Assembly (NCBI GenBank): GCA_947652855.1
Contig: CANTEO010000001.1
Span: forward strand, 1-64,000
Origin: an uncultured Roseburia sp.
GTDB lineage: Bacteria; Bacillota; Clostridia; Lachnospirales; Lachnospiraceae
DNA length: 64,000 nt
Direction: 5' to 3'
Position 1 is the stretch's first letter, and every line of letters starts with the position of its first letter. The notes under the pieces were generated by a model, which saw only the letters and a program-made list of their open reading frames with translations, searched no databases and was not told where the DNA came from. Position numbers and translations under genes: made by a program. This document shows positions 27,593 through 36,362 of this stretch, in pieces.

Positions 27593-29710
27593 TTAGTTTG
27601 CCAGCAGCAGCATGATTTTATTGCTCCGCGCGATAAACTTTGCCATCGCCTCAGGCGCAAGCGGCTGGTTGCTGATCCTGGCGAGGTCGTAAAGCTGTTC
27701 GCAGAAGTCCGTGATATGCTCGGAATCTTTGTGCTCTAAGAGATAGCTCACAAGCTCATGCCCGGTGTTTAGCGTCAGCGTCTGATCCGCCCCAAACATG
27801 GAGGCGTCCATTCCCGCGCCGCCCATGGAGTACATTTTCATCATGTCCTGCATACGCCGCCCTTCTTCGGAAAGCGTGAGGATGGAAGAGATGTTGCTGT
27901 CCTTTAATTTCTCTGCCTTAACCTTCAGCTTGTCGTTGCCCAAAGCTTTATGGAACAGTTCCGTTAGGGTTTCCGTGGCTGCTTTCAGCTCTTCTTCGTT
28001 TGACTCTTCCTTTAACGATTCCGTCAAGTCAGCGTCGATGCGCATGAATTTATACTTTTCATTGCGCCGCTCAAGCTGAGAGATAAAGGAGGTGTCGATG
28101 TTGTGATTTAAGATGACGGCGTTCATGTCCTGCTCTTTGAACATTTTGATGTACTGCCCCTGCTGGTTGAGGTCAGTCACATAATAAATGATGCTGCGGT
28201 CATCTTTTGGCTCCTCGTCTTCGGGCGCGCCGTCCGTCGCCGGAGTTCCATCCGCGTTTTCCACGATGGGCGCGTCTTCGCCCCTGGCCTCTTCATTGCC
28301 CTCGCCTTCGCTTTCTTTGGACTCTTCCTCTACCGGCTTTAACCATTCCGGCAGGGTCAGGTACTTGTCGTTGATGTCTTTAAATAAGATGTAGTCGTTC
28401 ATCTTATCGCAGAATTTCTCATCCTTTAAGCAGCCGAATTTGATGAATGGGCTGATGTCGTCCCAATATTTTTCGTAGGATTCCTTGTCGGTCTTGCACA
28501 TTCCAATCAGCTTGTCCGCCACCTTTTTGGTGATGTAGTCGGAAATCTTCTTCACAAAGCCGTCGTTTTGCAGCGCGCTTCTGGACACGTTGAGCGGCAG
28601 ATCCGGGCAGTCGATGACGCCTTTTAGCAGCATCAAAAATTCCGGGATGACTTCTTTGATATTGTCCGCCACGAACACCTGATTGTTGTACAGCTTAATC
28701 GTGCCTTCTATCGAGTCGTATTCCGTGTTGATTTTCGGGAAATACAGGATGCCCTTCAAATTAAATGGATAGTCCATGTTCAGATGGATCCAAAACAGCG
28801 GCTCTTTGTAGTCTAAGAACACTTTGCGGTAAAACGCCTTGTATTCCTCGTCCGTGCAGTCTTTTGGCGTTTTGCCCCAAAGCGGCGCGGTGTCGTTTAA
28901 GGGGACGGGGCGCTTTACGATTTTTAATTTCTCTTTCTTTGGGGAGATTTCCACAATTTCCTTTTCCCCGTTTTCGTTCTCCTTCTCCTCCGTTTTCGCC
29001 TCTTCTATGATCGTCTCCACGACAGTGTCTGTGTCCAGCTTGTCCGCAGCGTCGATTGTCTCATATTCCGTCTCGGCATTCGCTTTTTTCAGGAAAATCG
29101 GGATGGGCATAAAGGAGCAGTACTTTTCAATGACTTCCCTTGCGCGGTATTCGTTGGCGAATTCCAGGCAGTCTTCATTTAAGTGCAGCGTGATTTTCGT
29201 GCCGACGCCTTCTTTGATGCCGTCCGTCATGGAGAATTCCGTGCCGCCGTCGCATTCCCAGTGTACGGCGGACGCGCCGTCTTGATAGGAGAGGGTGTCA
29301 ATGTGCACCGAATCCGCCACCATGAACGCGGAATAAAAGCCGAGGCCGAAATGCCCGATGATCTGGTCGTCGTTGGCTTTGTCCTTGTATTTTTCCAAAA
29401 AATCGTTGGCGCCGGAAAAGGCGATCTGATTGATGTATTCCTCCACCTCGTCGGCAGTCATGCCAAGCCCGTTGTCCGTGAAGGTCAGCGTCTTTGCGTC
29501 CGGATCCACCTCGATCTCCACCTTGGGCTTATACTCTGCGGGAAGCTCGTATTCCCCCATCATGTCCAGCTTTTTTAGCTTGGTGATGGCGTCGCATCCG
29601 TTGGAGACCAGCTCACGGTAAAAGATGTCGTGGTCGGAATAGAGCCATTTTTTGATGACCGGAAAAATATTGTCGCTGTTAATTGATAAACTCCCATGCT
29701 TTTCTGCCAT
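27593..29710 (-). CDS. htpG: Molecular chaperone HtpG (Hsp90)
   Basis: 705 residues. The N-terminal GHKL ATPase has ELVSNGCDAITKLKKL, DNGLGMTADEV and IGHFGLGFYSAFMVAD. The middle domain has FPKINTEYDSIEGTIKLYNNQVFVADN and LPLNVSRSALQ, and the C-terminal dimerisation region is present. The charged linker near residues 210-260 and a second acidic insert near 460-500 (EEESKESEGEGNEEARGED) are longer than in the E. coli protein. It is an ATP-dependent chaperone. It sits behind a sigma-A promoter and a CIRCE-like element, so HrcA-type heat-shock control is likely. AAAGGAG precedes the ATG. Confidence 0.97.
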   Translation of the reverse strand: MAEKHGSLSINSDNIFPVIKKWLYSDHDIFYRELVSNGCDAITKLKKLDMMGEYELPAEYKPKVEIEVDPDAKTLTFTDNGLGMTADEVEEYINQIAFSGANDFLEKYKDKANDDQIIGHFGLGFYSAFMVADSVHIDTLSYQDGASAVHWECDGGTEFSMTDGIKEGVGTKITLHLNEDCLEFANEYRAREVIEKYCSFMPIPIFLKKANAETEYETIDAADKLDTDTVVETIIEEAKTEEKENENGEKEIVEISPKKEKLKIVKRPVPLNDTAPLWGKTPKDCTDEEYKAFYRKVFLDYKEPLFWIHLNMDYPFNLKGILYFPKINTEYDSIEGTIKLYNNQVFVADNIKEVIPEFLMLLKGVIDCPDLPLNVSRSALQNDGFVKKISDYITKKVADKLIGMCKTDKESYEKYWDDISPFIKFGCLKDEKFCDKMNDYILFKDINDKYLTLPEWLKPVEEESKESEGEGNEEARGEDAPIVENADGTPATDGAPEDEEPKDDRSIIYYVTDLNQQGQYIKMFKEQDMNAVILNHNIDTSFISQLERRNEKYKFMRIDADLTESLKEESNEEELKAATETLTELFHKALGNDKLKVKAEKLKDSNISSILTLSEEGRRMQDMMKMYSMGGAGMDASMFGADQTLTLNTGHELVSYLLEHKDSEHITDFCEQLYDLARISNQPLAPEAMAKFIARSNKIMLLLAN

Positions 29711-29750
29711 AATAAGAACACTCCTTTTCTTTCAATTTTGCGTTGTCTTT

Positions 29751-29779
29751 ATCTTATAACTGTCCATAAAAAAAGTCAA
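29751..29779 (-). promoter_or_regulatory. htpG promoter
   Basis: On the minus strand, TTGACT (29779-29774), a 17-base spacer and TAAGAT (29756-29751), about 40 bases before the htpG start. Confidence 0.75.
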
Positions 29780-29786
29780 CCAAAAG

Positions 29787-29813
29787 TTAGCGCTCTAGTG
29801 ATATGAGCGCTAA
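29787..29813. promoter_or_regulatory. CIRCE-like HrcA operator (variant)
   Basis: TTAGCGCTC-N9-GAGCGCTAA is a perfect 9-bp inverted repeat with the 9-base spacing of CIRCE (TTAGCACTC-N9-GAGTGCTAA). It differs by one symmetric base pair. It lies 7 bases upstream of the htpG -35 box, between htpG and the divergent 906-residue gene, so it could act on either. Confidence 0.8.
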
Positions 29814-29861
29814 CAAAAAAGAGAAAGGCTTGCAAAATCAAGGGCTGGAAGATTTATTAAA

Positions 29862-29906
29862 ACTTTATAAAGTATACTTGACCTTGCCAGTCAGTCAAGT
29901 TATAGT
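29862..29906 (+). promoter_or_regulatory. Promoter of the 906-residue gene with embedded inverted repeats
   Basis: TTGACC (29878-29883), a 17-base spacer and TATAGT (29901-29906). ACTTGAC (29876-29882) and GTCAAGT (29894-29900) form an inverted repeat across the -35 box and the end of the spacer. A 12-bp palindrome, ACTTTATAAAGT, lies at 29862-29873. Confidence 0.65.
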
Positions 29907-29930
29907 AGAGTAGGAGAGGGGTAAAAGAAT

Positions 29931-32651
29931 ATGATTATACTCAGGACGAATACAGGCTTGAAGGCAACTTTTGAAAAATTAATCCAGACAATGAAGGAGC
30001 CGATCGAATGGAACGGGCAGTTTGTGGCGGTGGGGGATTATTTGATTCTTCATGGAAGGGTGCGTTCGCTCTTTTTTAATTTTGAGAAGCGCACGCTGGA
30101 TACCAACATCATTGACATTCCGGTCGATGAGGAGGAAGTTGTGGAGATCGGGGACTATGCGAAGCTGCAGAACGTCCTGAATTTGACATTATATGCATTT
30201 GGGAAATGGGGCCTGCTGCGAAGGGTGAAGGTGGATCAGGACTATGCGCAGCTGAATGCGCTGTTTCAGGGCGTGCTGCGTGAAATTTCCGTAGAGCCGG
30301 GATATTCGCGTGAGAATTTTCGGTTTTATCAAAATAATATCCGGATTACGTATGAAGACGTCATCAGCCTTGCGGTTGAGGCGAGGGAACATGGCGTGGA
30401 GGAAGGCCAGGCTCAGGAAGGGCCGTCCGCGGGCCTTTGGCACAAGCTGGTATGGAAGAAGCGGCAGGCGTCGTTTTCAAAGCTGGAGACGGATTTTGAG
30501 GAGCGGCAGAAAAACCGCATGGGCAATAATTTTTACATGGTCAGCTATCTTTGCCCAAAGTGCAGGGAGCATCTGCATATGGCGGTGTTTCCGGTTGGAA
30601 GGGAATTTCGCGTGGAGACGTCGGAGGGCGGCGTCTTTTTAGCGCGCGCATATAGCTGCGGCCATTGCAATTGCTTTTACACGCCTCTTCCGGAGCGGCT
30701 TTTGGAGGAGGGCGGCGTGTACGCCATGGATTTTTTAAATGACAGGCGCGCATATGAAGATTATCTGGAGCTGCTTGGCGCCCAGGCTGACCGCGTCTCC
30801 AACTATAAGTTCAACGAATATGAAGAAGTGCGCAGGCGCAAGGAAAAGCTTGGCGTGGAGGGCGAGGCCGAATCGTTAGAGGAAGCCTGCGCCAATATAG
30901 ATCAGATGCCGGATCCGGAGTGGTTTGAGGTGGCGGCGAAGATGGAGGAAGGCTTTTATCCGGCGGGCAGCACGCGGCGCCTGGAGGGCAGCGTCCGCCA
31001 GGAGGCGAAGAGGCGTCGGAGGCTGGCTGCGGAGGGCAGGAGGAAGGAACGGACGGGCAAGCCGGACGGGCCGGGGCGTCCCCAAAACGCGAAAAGGGCA
31101 GAGGCGGCGGGGCCGCAGGAATACGCCGCAGCCGCGGCTTTAGGGAGCGGGGCCGGGGCGGGCGCGCCATATGCCGAAGCAGCGATGGGAGGCTTAAAAG
31201 AAGCGTCCTTAAGCGGCGGGGAAAGCGCTTCTTTTAGCCGGCATGAGGGCCATGCGCCGATGGGGAGCGTGATCTCACCGGCCAGGCAGGAGGCCGCGAA
31301 AAAGCGCTATAAGGCGAAATGCAGCGTTTTGGACAGGCTCTCCCCTTCGCAGGTGGAGGAGCTGAAAGGGCAGCTGATGCGTGAAACGGATTTGCGGGAG
31401 GAAGACAAGCAGCCGTTTTTGAGACGGGTTTTGGAAAAAGAGCGGATGCAGAAACGGGAGCGCGTCCGCAAGCTGGCGCTTAGCTGCGAGGGGCAGAAAT
31501 ATGCCAAAATGCAGCGCATCATACGGGAAATTGAAAAGATTGACCTGCCGGATGAGGACAAAAGCGAAATTCTCCCGTTCCTCTATAAGGAAAGGAAAAA
31601 GCAGGGAGAGGCGGAGGCGGCGGAGCTTTTGGAGGCGTTTCCAAAGAAGATGGACTTAAGGCAGTATCAGGAATATATGGGCCGGCTGAAGGAATACCAG
31701 GACGTGGACTTTACGCCGTATGCACAGATGCTGGAGGAGAAAAGGAAGCAGGCGGAGGATCTGGAGATTGCCAAGACGATCCGCCATGCCAGGGTGAAGG
31801 ACAGGGCTTCTTTGGTAGATTTGATCGGCCGGCTGAAAGGGATGCAGTTTACGCCGGAGGCGGTTGGCCCATATCTCGAGGAACTGCACAAGCGGCTGAC
31901 TGCATTGGATGAAAGCGCGATTGAGGAGATTTGCGGCAATCCGGCCCAGATGACGGCCGATCAGACGATGGAGGCGTATAAGAAGGTTGAGGCGGGCGAT
32001 TTTTTGCCGGAGCTTAAGTCCAATGCCCTGGAGCTGTTAAGGAAGCGGCTTGCAAAGCTGAAAACAGATGAGTGCGAGCTTTTGGTCCATAAATTCCAGG
32101 ATAATCTGCAAGGCAGGATTAAGGAGAGCGCAAGGCATCATTTCTATCCTGCGAGGCGCATTATGACAAAGGAGGCCAAGCCAGAGGAGCATCGGGTGAT
32201 TGACTTTGCCTTGGAGACGTATGGGGCCGGACGGGAAATCTTTGAGTACCCGATTCTCGTGATTGACTCATCCAGGGACAAATCAGGAAAGGAAGGCGTG
32301 ATCTTGACGCCCGACCATTTGTTTTACAGGACGATGCTGAATGCGTTTGCCGTCCCGATCGGGGACATTAGAAAAATTCACTCGCAGACGGGCATTTTCA
32401 ATTCGGGCATCTTTGTAGAGCTTAAGGACGGCACGAAATTTAAAATCCCCCATGCGGTGGAGCGGAAGGAGCTTGTGGCCTGGGGAAACTGCCTGGAGGA
32501 ATTCATTTATTATTTGCAGGAAAAGCCGGATTCCAGAAAGCTGACGTATTTAGCGAAAGAGACGCATGAGACGATTTGCTGCTTTCGGTGCGGCTACAGC
32601 TATCATGGCGGCAATGTCTGCCCCAAATGCGGCTATAAGATGAATCAGTAG
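29931..32651 (+). CDS. Large cytoplasmic zinc-ribbon protein of unknown function
   Basis: 906 residues; GGAGAGGGG precedes the ATG. No signal peptide or membrane segment. The order is a globular N-terminal domain (about 1-160), and a first Cys pair region, CPKC...CGHC (about 210-250). A low-complexity Arg/Ala/Gly-rich linker follows (about 350-440), then a long charged helical region (about 450-740) that looks like repeated helical hairpins. A PH/GRAM-like segment follows (VILTPDHLFYRTMLNAFAVPIGDIRKIH, about 785-870). The protein ends in a zinc ribbon, CCFRCGYSYHGGNVCPKCGYK. I do not recognise the family. The GRAM-plus-zinc-ribbon end resembles small bacterial stress or membrane-associated proteins. 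It is divergent from htpG and shares a regulatory region with it. Confidence 0.8.
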   Translation: MIILRTNTGLKATFEKLIQTMKEPIEWNGQFVAVGDYLILHGRVRSLFFNFEKRTLDTNIIDIPVDEEEVVEIGDYAKLQNVLNLTLYAFGKWGLLRRVKVDQDYAQLNALFQGVLREISVEPGYSRENFRFYQNNIRITYEDVISLAVEAREHGVEEGQAQEGPSAGLWHKLVWKKRQASFSKLETDFEERQKNRMGNNFYMVSYLCPKCREHLHMAVFPVGREFRVETSEGGVFLARAYSCGHCNCFYTPLPERLLEEGGVYAMDFLNDRRAYEDYLELLGAQADRVSNYKFNEYEEVRRRKEKLGVEGEAESLEEACANIDQMPDPEWFEVAAKMEEGFYPAGSTRRLEGSVRQEAKRRRRLAAEGRRKERTGKPDGPGRPQNAKRAEAAGPQEYAAAAALGSGAGAGAPYAEAAMGGLKEASLSGGESASFSRHEGHAPMGSVISPARQEAAKKRYKAKCSVLDRLSPSQVEELKGQLMRETDLREEDKQPFLRRVLEKERMQKRERVRKLALSCEGQKYAKMQRIIREIEKIDLPDEDKSEILPFLYKERKKQGEAEAAELLEAFPKKMDLRQYQEYMGRLKEYQDVDFTPYAQMLEEKRKQAEDLEIAKTIRHARVKDRASLVDLIGRLKGMQFTPEAVGPYLEELHKRLTALDESAIEEICGNPAQMTADQTMEAYKKVEAGDFLPELKSNALELLRKRLAKLKTDECELLVHKFQDNLQGRIKESARHHFYPARRIMTKEAKPEEHRVIDFALETYGAGREIFEYPILVIDSSRDKSGKEGVILTPDHLFYRTMLNAFAVPIGDIRKIHSQTGIFNSGIFVELKDGTKFKIPHAVERKELVAWGNCLEEFIYYLQEKPDSRKLTYLAKETHETICCFRCGYSYHGGNVCPKCGYKMNQ

Positions 32652-32722
32652 GCGGCTTTGGGAACGAAGGGCATGGATAAGCGTTCTTCTATGGGCGTTT
32701 GGATAGAGCGTTTGGCGGCTTA

Positions 32723-32799
32723 AAAACGGCGGCCTGCCATTTCACGAAAGACGTCAGCGCCTTGAGGCGTTTCGTTGTGAAATGGCAGGCCGCCGTTTT
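32723..32799. terminator. Very long bidirectional terminator hairpin
   Basis: A perfect 23-bp stem joins 32723-32745 (starting AAAACGGCGGCC) to 32777-32799 (ending GGCCGCCGTTTT). The 31-base apical part can extend it through ACGAAA/TTTCGT. A and T runs at the two ends make it work in both directions between the convergent 906-residue gene and the kinase gene. Confidence 0.85.
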
Positions 32800-32801
32800 C
32801 T

Positions 32802-34904
32802 TTAAGCAAAGCACTGCTTAAGCACTTTTTCAATTAAGTCAAAATCCACCGGCTTTGCGATATGCCCGTTCATTCCGGCCTCCATGGAATTTTGGATGTC
32901 GCTGGCGAGGGCGTTCGCCGACACGGCGAAAATCGGAAGGGAGCTGGCGCAGCTTTTGTCCATCCTTCGGATTTGGCGCGTGGCTTCATAGCCGTCCATG
33001 ACGGGCATTTGGATATCCATGAAGATCAGGTCGTAATAGCCGTCAGGATGATCATGCACCATTTTTACTGCCTCCTGGCCGTCTGTGGCCTTCTCGGTCT
33101 GAACGCCTGTCATCTCAAGCATCGCCTCTAAGATTTCCATGTTGATCTCGTTGTCCTCAACGAGGAGGATGCGTTTGTCTGCGTAGCCTTCGTCTTTTGT
33201 CTGCTCTTTGTCCGGCTCTGAAAGCTCCAGGGCCGTCAGCCCATCATGTTCCTGATATCTGAAATAAAATTCCACAGTGAACACAGAACCCTTCCCCGGC
33301 TCGCTTTCCACAGAGATTTTCCCATTCATCATGTCAAGAAGGCTTTTGGTGATGGCAAGGCCCACCCCTGTGCCGAAGATTTTGCTGGCCGTTGTGTTCC
33401 TGGCGCGCTCAAACGGCAAGAAAAGGCGCTGCAGAAATTCTTCGTCCATGCCGATTCCGGTGTCAGCGCAGCGGAACCGGTATGTCCCATAGCCATCGGG
33501 CGTGTCGGATTCCTGAGTCAGCTCCAGGGAGACGGTTCCGCCGGGCGGAGTGTATTTGACGGCATTTTTGATGATGTTGAGCAGAATCTGACGGATGCGC
33601 AAAAGGTCTCCTGTCACAACTTCATTTTTTAGACGCACAGGCAGAACCGTAAGCGTCACATCCCCTTCCTTCGCATTGTCCTTCATGATATCGGCCGTTT
33701 CTTGAAAGAGGCTCTCTAGGCGGACGGCGTCTTCTTTTAAAATGACTTTGCCATGCTCAATCTGCGACATATCCAGCAAGTCGCTGATTAAGCTGAACAG
33801 ATAGGCGCTGGCCGCGTGTATTTTGCTTAGGCAGTTGGTTAACTGTTTCTGGTCTAAGAGGTTTTCCCTGGCGAGCTTCGTCATCCCCATAATGGCGTTT
33901 AGCGGCGTGCGTATGTCGTGGGACATATCCATCAGAAAATTGCTTTTCGCCTGATTCGCCTGATCCGCCGCGTTTAAGGCAGCTGCAAGCGCGTTGGTGT
34001 GAAGCTTGTTTTCATGCATTTTCATTCCATAAAACACAAGGACGACGACAAGTATGGTGGCGGCGGCGATGCCGGAGAAAAATAAGGTCTTTCTTACAAT
34101 GCTGACGGCCTGTTCCATAATAATGCCCTCCGGGACAATGGAAACCAAAAGCCAGTTGGAGCCAGCCTGCAGCGGCTCATAGCAAAAGACCATGCCGGTA
34201 TTGTCGTATGTAAATTTCGCCCATCCGGTTTTGTGCCGGAAGAGGCTGTCTTGAAACAGCGCCTTCATCTGCCCGTCGTTTTCCGTTTCGGAGATCATGT
34301 CGAACATATTGGAGACAGTTTTATTGCTGTTTTTATGCAGCGGCCGCACCATGATGTCCCCGTTTCGGTTTACGAGATAGGAAAAGCCCGTATTGTCATA
34401 AAAAGACAGGGTGAACTGATCGGCGATGGTTTTTGTGCGGTATTCCTTCACCAGGTAAGCGGGGGTTCCGTCCAAAAGGATTCCCCGGATAAAGATGTTG
34501 AATACGTTTTCTCCGGTCACGCTGTTGATGTGGGAGTCCAGGATGCCTTTATGCGGGCTGTGTTCCTTTAAATATGAGAAGACAGCCTGGTCGGCATTTT
34601 TTGCGCAGTTTTTCCGGCCGCAGAGATAAAGCGTCACGTCCGGCAGGACTTCTTTGTACAGGTCTGGAATAGATTCTGGGGATTTTGAATTTGACACATT
34701 CTTCCAGACGCTGTCCAGAGACTTGAAATCCGTTTCAAGCTGTATGCGCAGGGCGTTTGCCCCCTGGTGCGTGCTTTCCGTGATTGTCCGTATGGAATTC
34801 ATCCAGAGCTTGTGGTTCACCTCGCTCACAAAATGCCAGGCTCCGGCAATAAAAATCAAAATCGTCAATAGAGCGATTGCAAAAAGAATTCTTTTCTTAT
34901 TCAT
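32802..34904 (-). CDS. Hybrid sensor histidine kinase/response regulator
   Basis: 700 residues. TM1 spans about 7-25. An extracellular sensor domain of roughly 245 residues, probably Cache-like (GFSYLVNRNGDIMVRP), is followed by TM2 (about 274-296). A HisKA domain follows, with the phospho-acceptor His in MSHDIRTPLNAIMG near residue 328. An HATPase domain follows (N box NIIKNAVKYTP, G boxes DTGIGMD and GTGVGLAI). The C-terminal receiver domain (ILLVEDNEINMEIL) carries its phospho-acceptor Asp in FMDIQMPVMDGYEA near residue 629. No separate response regulator or HPt gene is adjacent, so the partner is unknown. The upstream lipoprotein gene ends 15 bases before it and is probably its ligand-binding partner. 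Confidence 0.93.
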   Translation of the reverse strand: MNKKRILFAIALLTILIFIAGAWHFVSEVNHKLWMNSIRTITESTHQGANALRIQLETDFKSLDSVWKNVSNSKSPESIPDLYKEVLPDVTLYLCGRKNCAKNADQAVFSYLKEHSPHKGILDSHINSVTGENVFNIFIRGILLDGTPAYLVKEYRTKTIADQFTLSFYDNTGFSYLVNRNGDIMVRPLHKNSNKTVSNMFDMISETENDGQMKALFQDSLFRHKTGWAKFTYDNTGMVFCYEPLQAGSNWLLVSIVPEGIIMEQAVSIVRKTLFFSGIAAATILVVVLVFYGMKMHENKLHTNALAAALNAADQANQAKSNFLMDMSHDIRTPLNAIMGMTKLARENLLDQKQLTNCLSKIHAASAYLFSLISDLLDMSQIEHGKVILKEDAVRLESLFQETADIMKDNAKEGDVTLTVLPVRLKNEVVTGDLLRIRQILLNIIKNAVKYTPPGGTVSLELTQESDTPDGYGTYRFRCADTGIGMDEEFLQRLFLPFERARNTTASKIFGTGVGLAITKSLLDMMNGKISVESEPGKGSVFTVEFYFRYQEHDGLTALELSEPDKEQTKDEGYADKRILLVEDNEINMEILEAMLEMTGVQTEKATDGQEAVKMVHDHPDGYYDLIFMDIQMPVMDGYEATRQIRRMDKSCASSLPIFAVSANALASDIQNSMEAGMNGHIAKPVDFDLIEKVLKQCFA

Positions 34905-34919
34905 CTGCCAGCCCTCTTT

Positions 34920-36185
34920 TCAATCGGATTGCGGCATTGCCTGCTCATCCATTTTTTTCATCAGGCTATCGAGGCCTTCTCCCGCCAACAGTCCTTTTGA
35001 GACGTCCGTGGTGATGTCCCATATGGGAAATGCAATGTGGCTGTCAGAGCCGATGACGGGCGTAAAGTCCCGATAGCTTGCCACAATGTCGTGAATTTCC
35101 GTCAGGGAAGGCTGAAACTCATTTTTTAGGGGGCTGAACGAGGATTGATTGTCAGCAAAGCGCGCAATGTTGTCCTCCTGCAAAAAATACGAAATGAAGT
35201 TTTTGGCGGTTTCCTGATGATTCCCTAATGCGGACACGCTTAAGCGCACGTCCGGGTTGATGACTAGGACAGATCCGTCTTCTAAGATCGGGTAGGGGAC
35301 GACCTGAAATTCAAATTCATGCTCCATATCCTTAAGCCTTCTGGCGGCCCATGCCCCAGTCAGCAAAAACGGCGACTTGCCCTGCGCGAACTCTTCTAAG
35401 TCATCAGAGGTTTTTTCTGTCTTAAGCGCTTTTTTTGCGTCTATATACCCTTTGCGGCAAAAATCCATAACCAGAGAAAAGCCTTCTTTTAAATAGGAGC
35501 TCAATGCCTCTTCGCCCCGGTTTAGCCGTTCAAAAGCCTCAATCTGCCTTCCCTCTTTGTAGAGGGGATAAAAGCATTTCGCCAGGGCAAGCGTCTTTAT
35601 GGAAATGTCATTGTTGGCTACGATAGGCGTGATCCCTTTGGACGTAAAATAGCTGCAGGCGGCCTCCCATTCCCCAAGGCTCCTTGGCACGTCCTGCCCA
35701 TGCAGCTCTAACAGATTCAGGTTACAGTACAGCCCGAATGCGGACACCGTCGTAGGGACCCAGTAGATGCATCCGTCTTCGGATTCCATTTGGCTTAGCA
35801 TGCTATCGGAAAACGGGACGTCTTTTGCCAGGTCAGTCAGGTCTGCGAGAATGCCATGCCTGAAAAATTCCAGCGCGGTGTCGTGGTCTACCATGAAAAT
35901 ATCATCCAGGCGCTTTGCGTCTTTTCTGTTTTTCAAGGCGTCATAATAGCTGGAGCCTTTGATGCTCTCATAAGAAATGAACACGTTGTGATCCTGCATA
36001 TAGCCGTTTAGGATATCTTCAATCACTTCTACATTTGCGGCTTCATATTTATTGCCGAAAAAGGAAAGCGTTTGCAGATATTCGGTTGGGGCCTCGTAGT
36101 TGACGACTTCATTTTTGGTTCCGCAGCCGGTGAAAGACAGCAAGATCACCGTTAGCAGAATCATTCGGCGCCTGCGGCTTTTCAT
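34920..36185 (-). CDS. Extracellular solute-binding lipoprotein
   Basis: 421 residues from the ATG at 36185, preceded by GAGGAGGGATTTTTG. A lipoprotein signal peptide (MILLTVILLSFTGC) leads to a family 1 solute-binding fold: DIFMVDHDTALEFFRHGILADLTDLAKD, WVPTTVSAFGLYCNLNLLE, GKSPFLLTGAWAARRLKD. Such proteins bind sugars or oligosaccharides. No ABC permease genes are nearby. The gene is followed directly by a hybrid kinase with an extracellular sensor, so it may present ligand to the kinase rather than feed a transporter. Confidence 0.9.
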   Translation of the reverse strand: MKSRRRRMILLTVILLSFTGCGTKNEVVNYEAPTEYLQTLSFFGNKYEAANVEVIEDILNGYMQDHNVFISYESIKGSSYYDALKNRKDAKRLDDIFMVDHDTALEFFRHGILADLTDLAKDVPFSDSMLSQMESEDGCIYWVPTTVSAFGLYCNLNLLELHGQDVPRSLGEWEAACSYFTSKGITPIVANNDISIKTLALAKCFYPLYKEGRQIEAFERLNRGEEALSSYLKEGFSLVMDFCRKGYIDAKKALKTEKTSDDLEEFAQGKSPFLLTGAWAARRLKDMEHEFEFQVVPYPILEDGSVLVINPDVRLSVSALGNHQETAKNFISYFLQEDNIARFADNQSSFSPLKNEFQPSLTEIHDIVASYRDFTPVIGSDSHIAFPIWDITTDVSKGLLAGEGLDSLMKKMDEQAMPQSD

Positions 36186-36252
36186 CAAAAATCCCTCCTC
36201 AAAAATGTCATTTAAATTATAGTTTAGCAGGTTCATTTTTATTTGTAAATTG

Positions 36253-36281
36253 TTGACAGCAGAAAAGTTATGATATATCAT
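36253..36281 (+). promoter_or_regulatory. prfC promoter
   Basis: A perfect TTGACA (36253-36258), a 17-base spacer and TATCAT (36276-36281), about 80 bases before the prfC start and divergent from the lipoprotein gene. Confidence 0.75.
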
Positions 36282-36362
36282 AAAAATTTGTAGTAGTGAC
36301 GCGGGACTGTTTGCGCGCAGGAACGGCGCGGCAATCAGGATCATGGATTCGGAGGAGAAGCT

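Noticed and set aside
28765..29578. Plus-strand open frames inside htpG
   Set aside because: They are antisense shadows of a clearly conserved chaperone gene.
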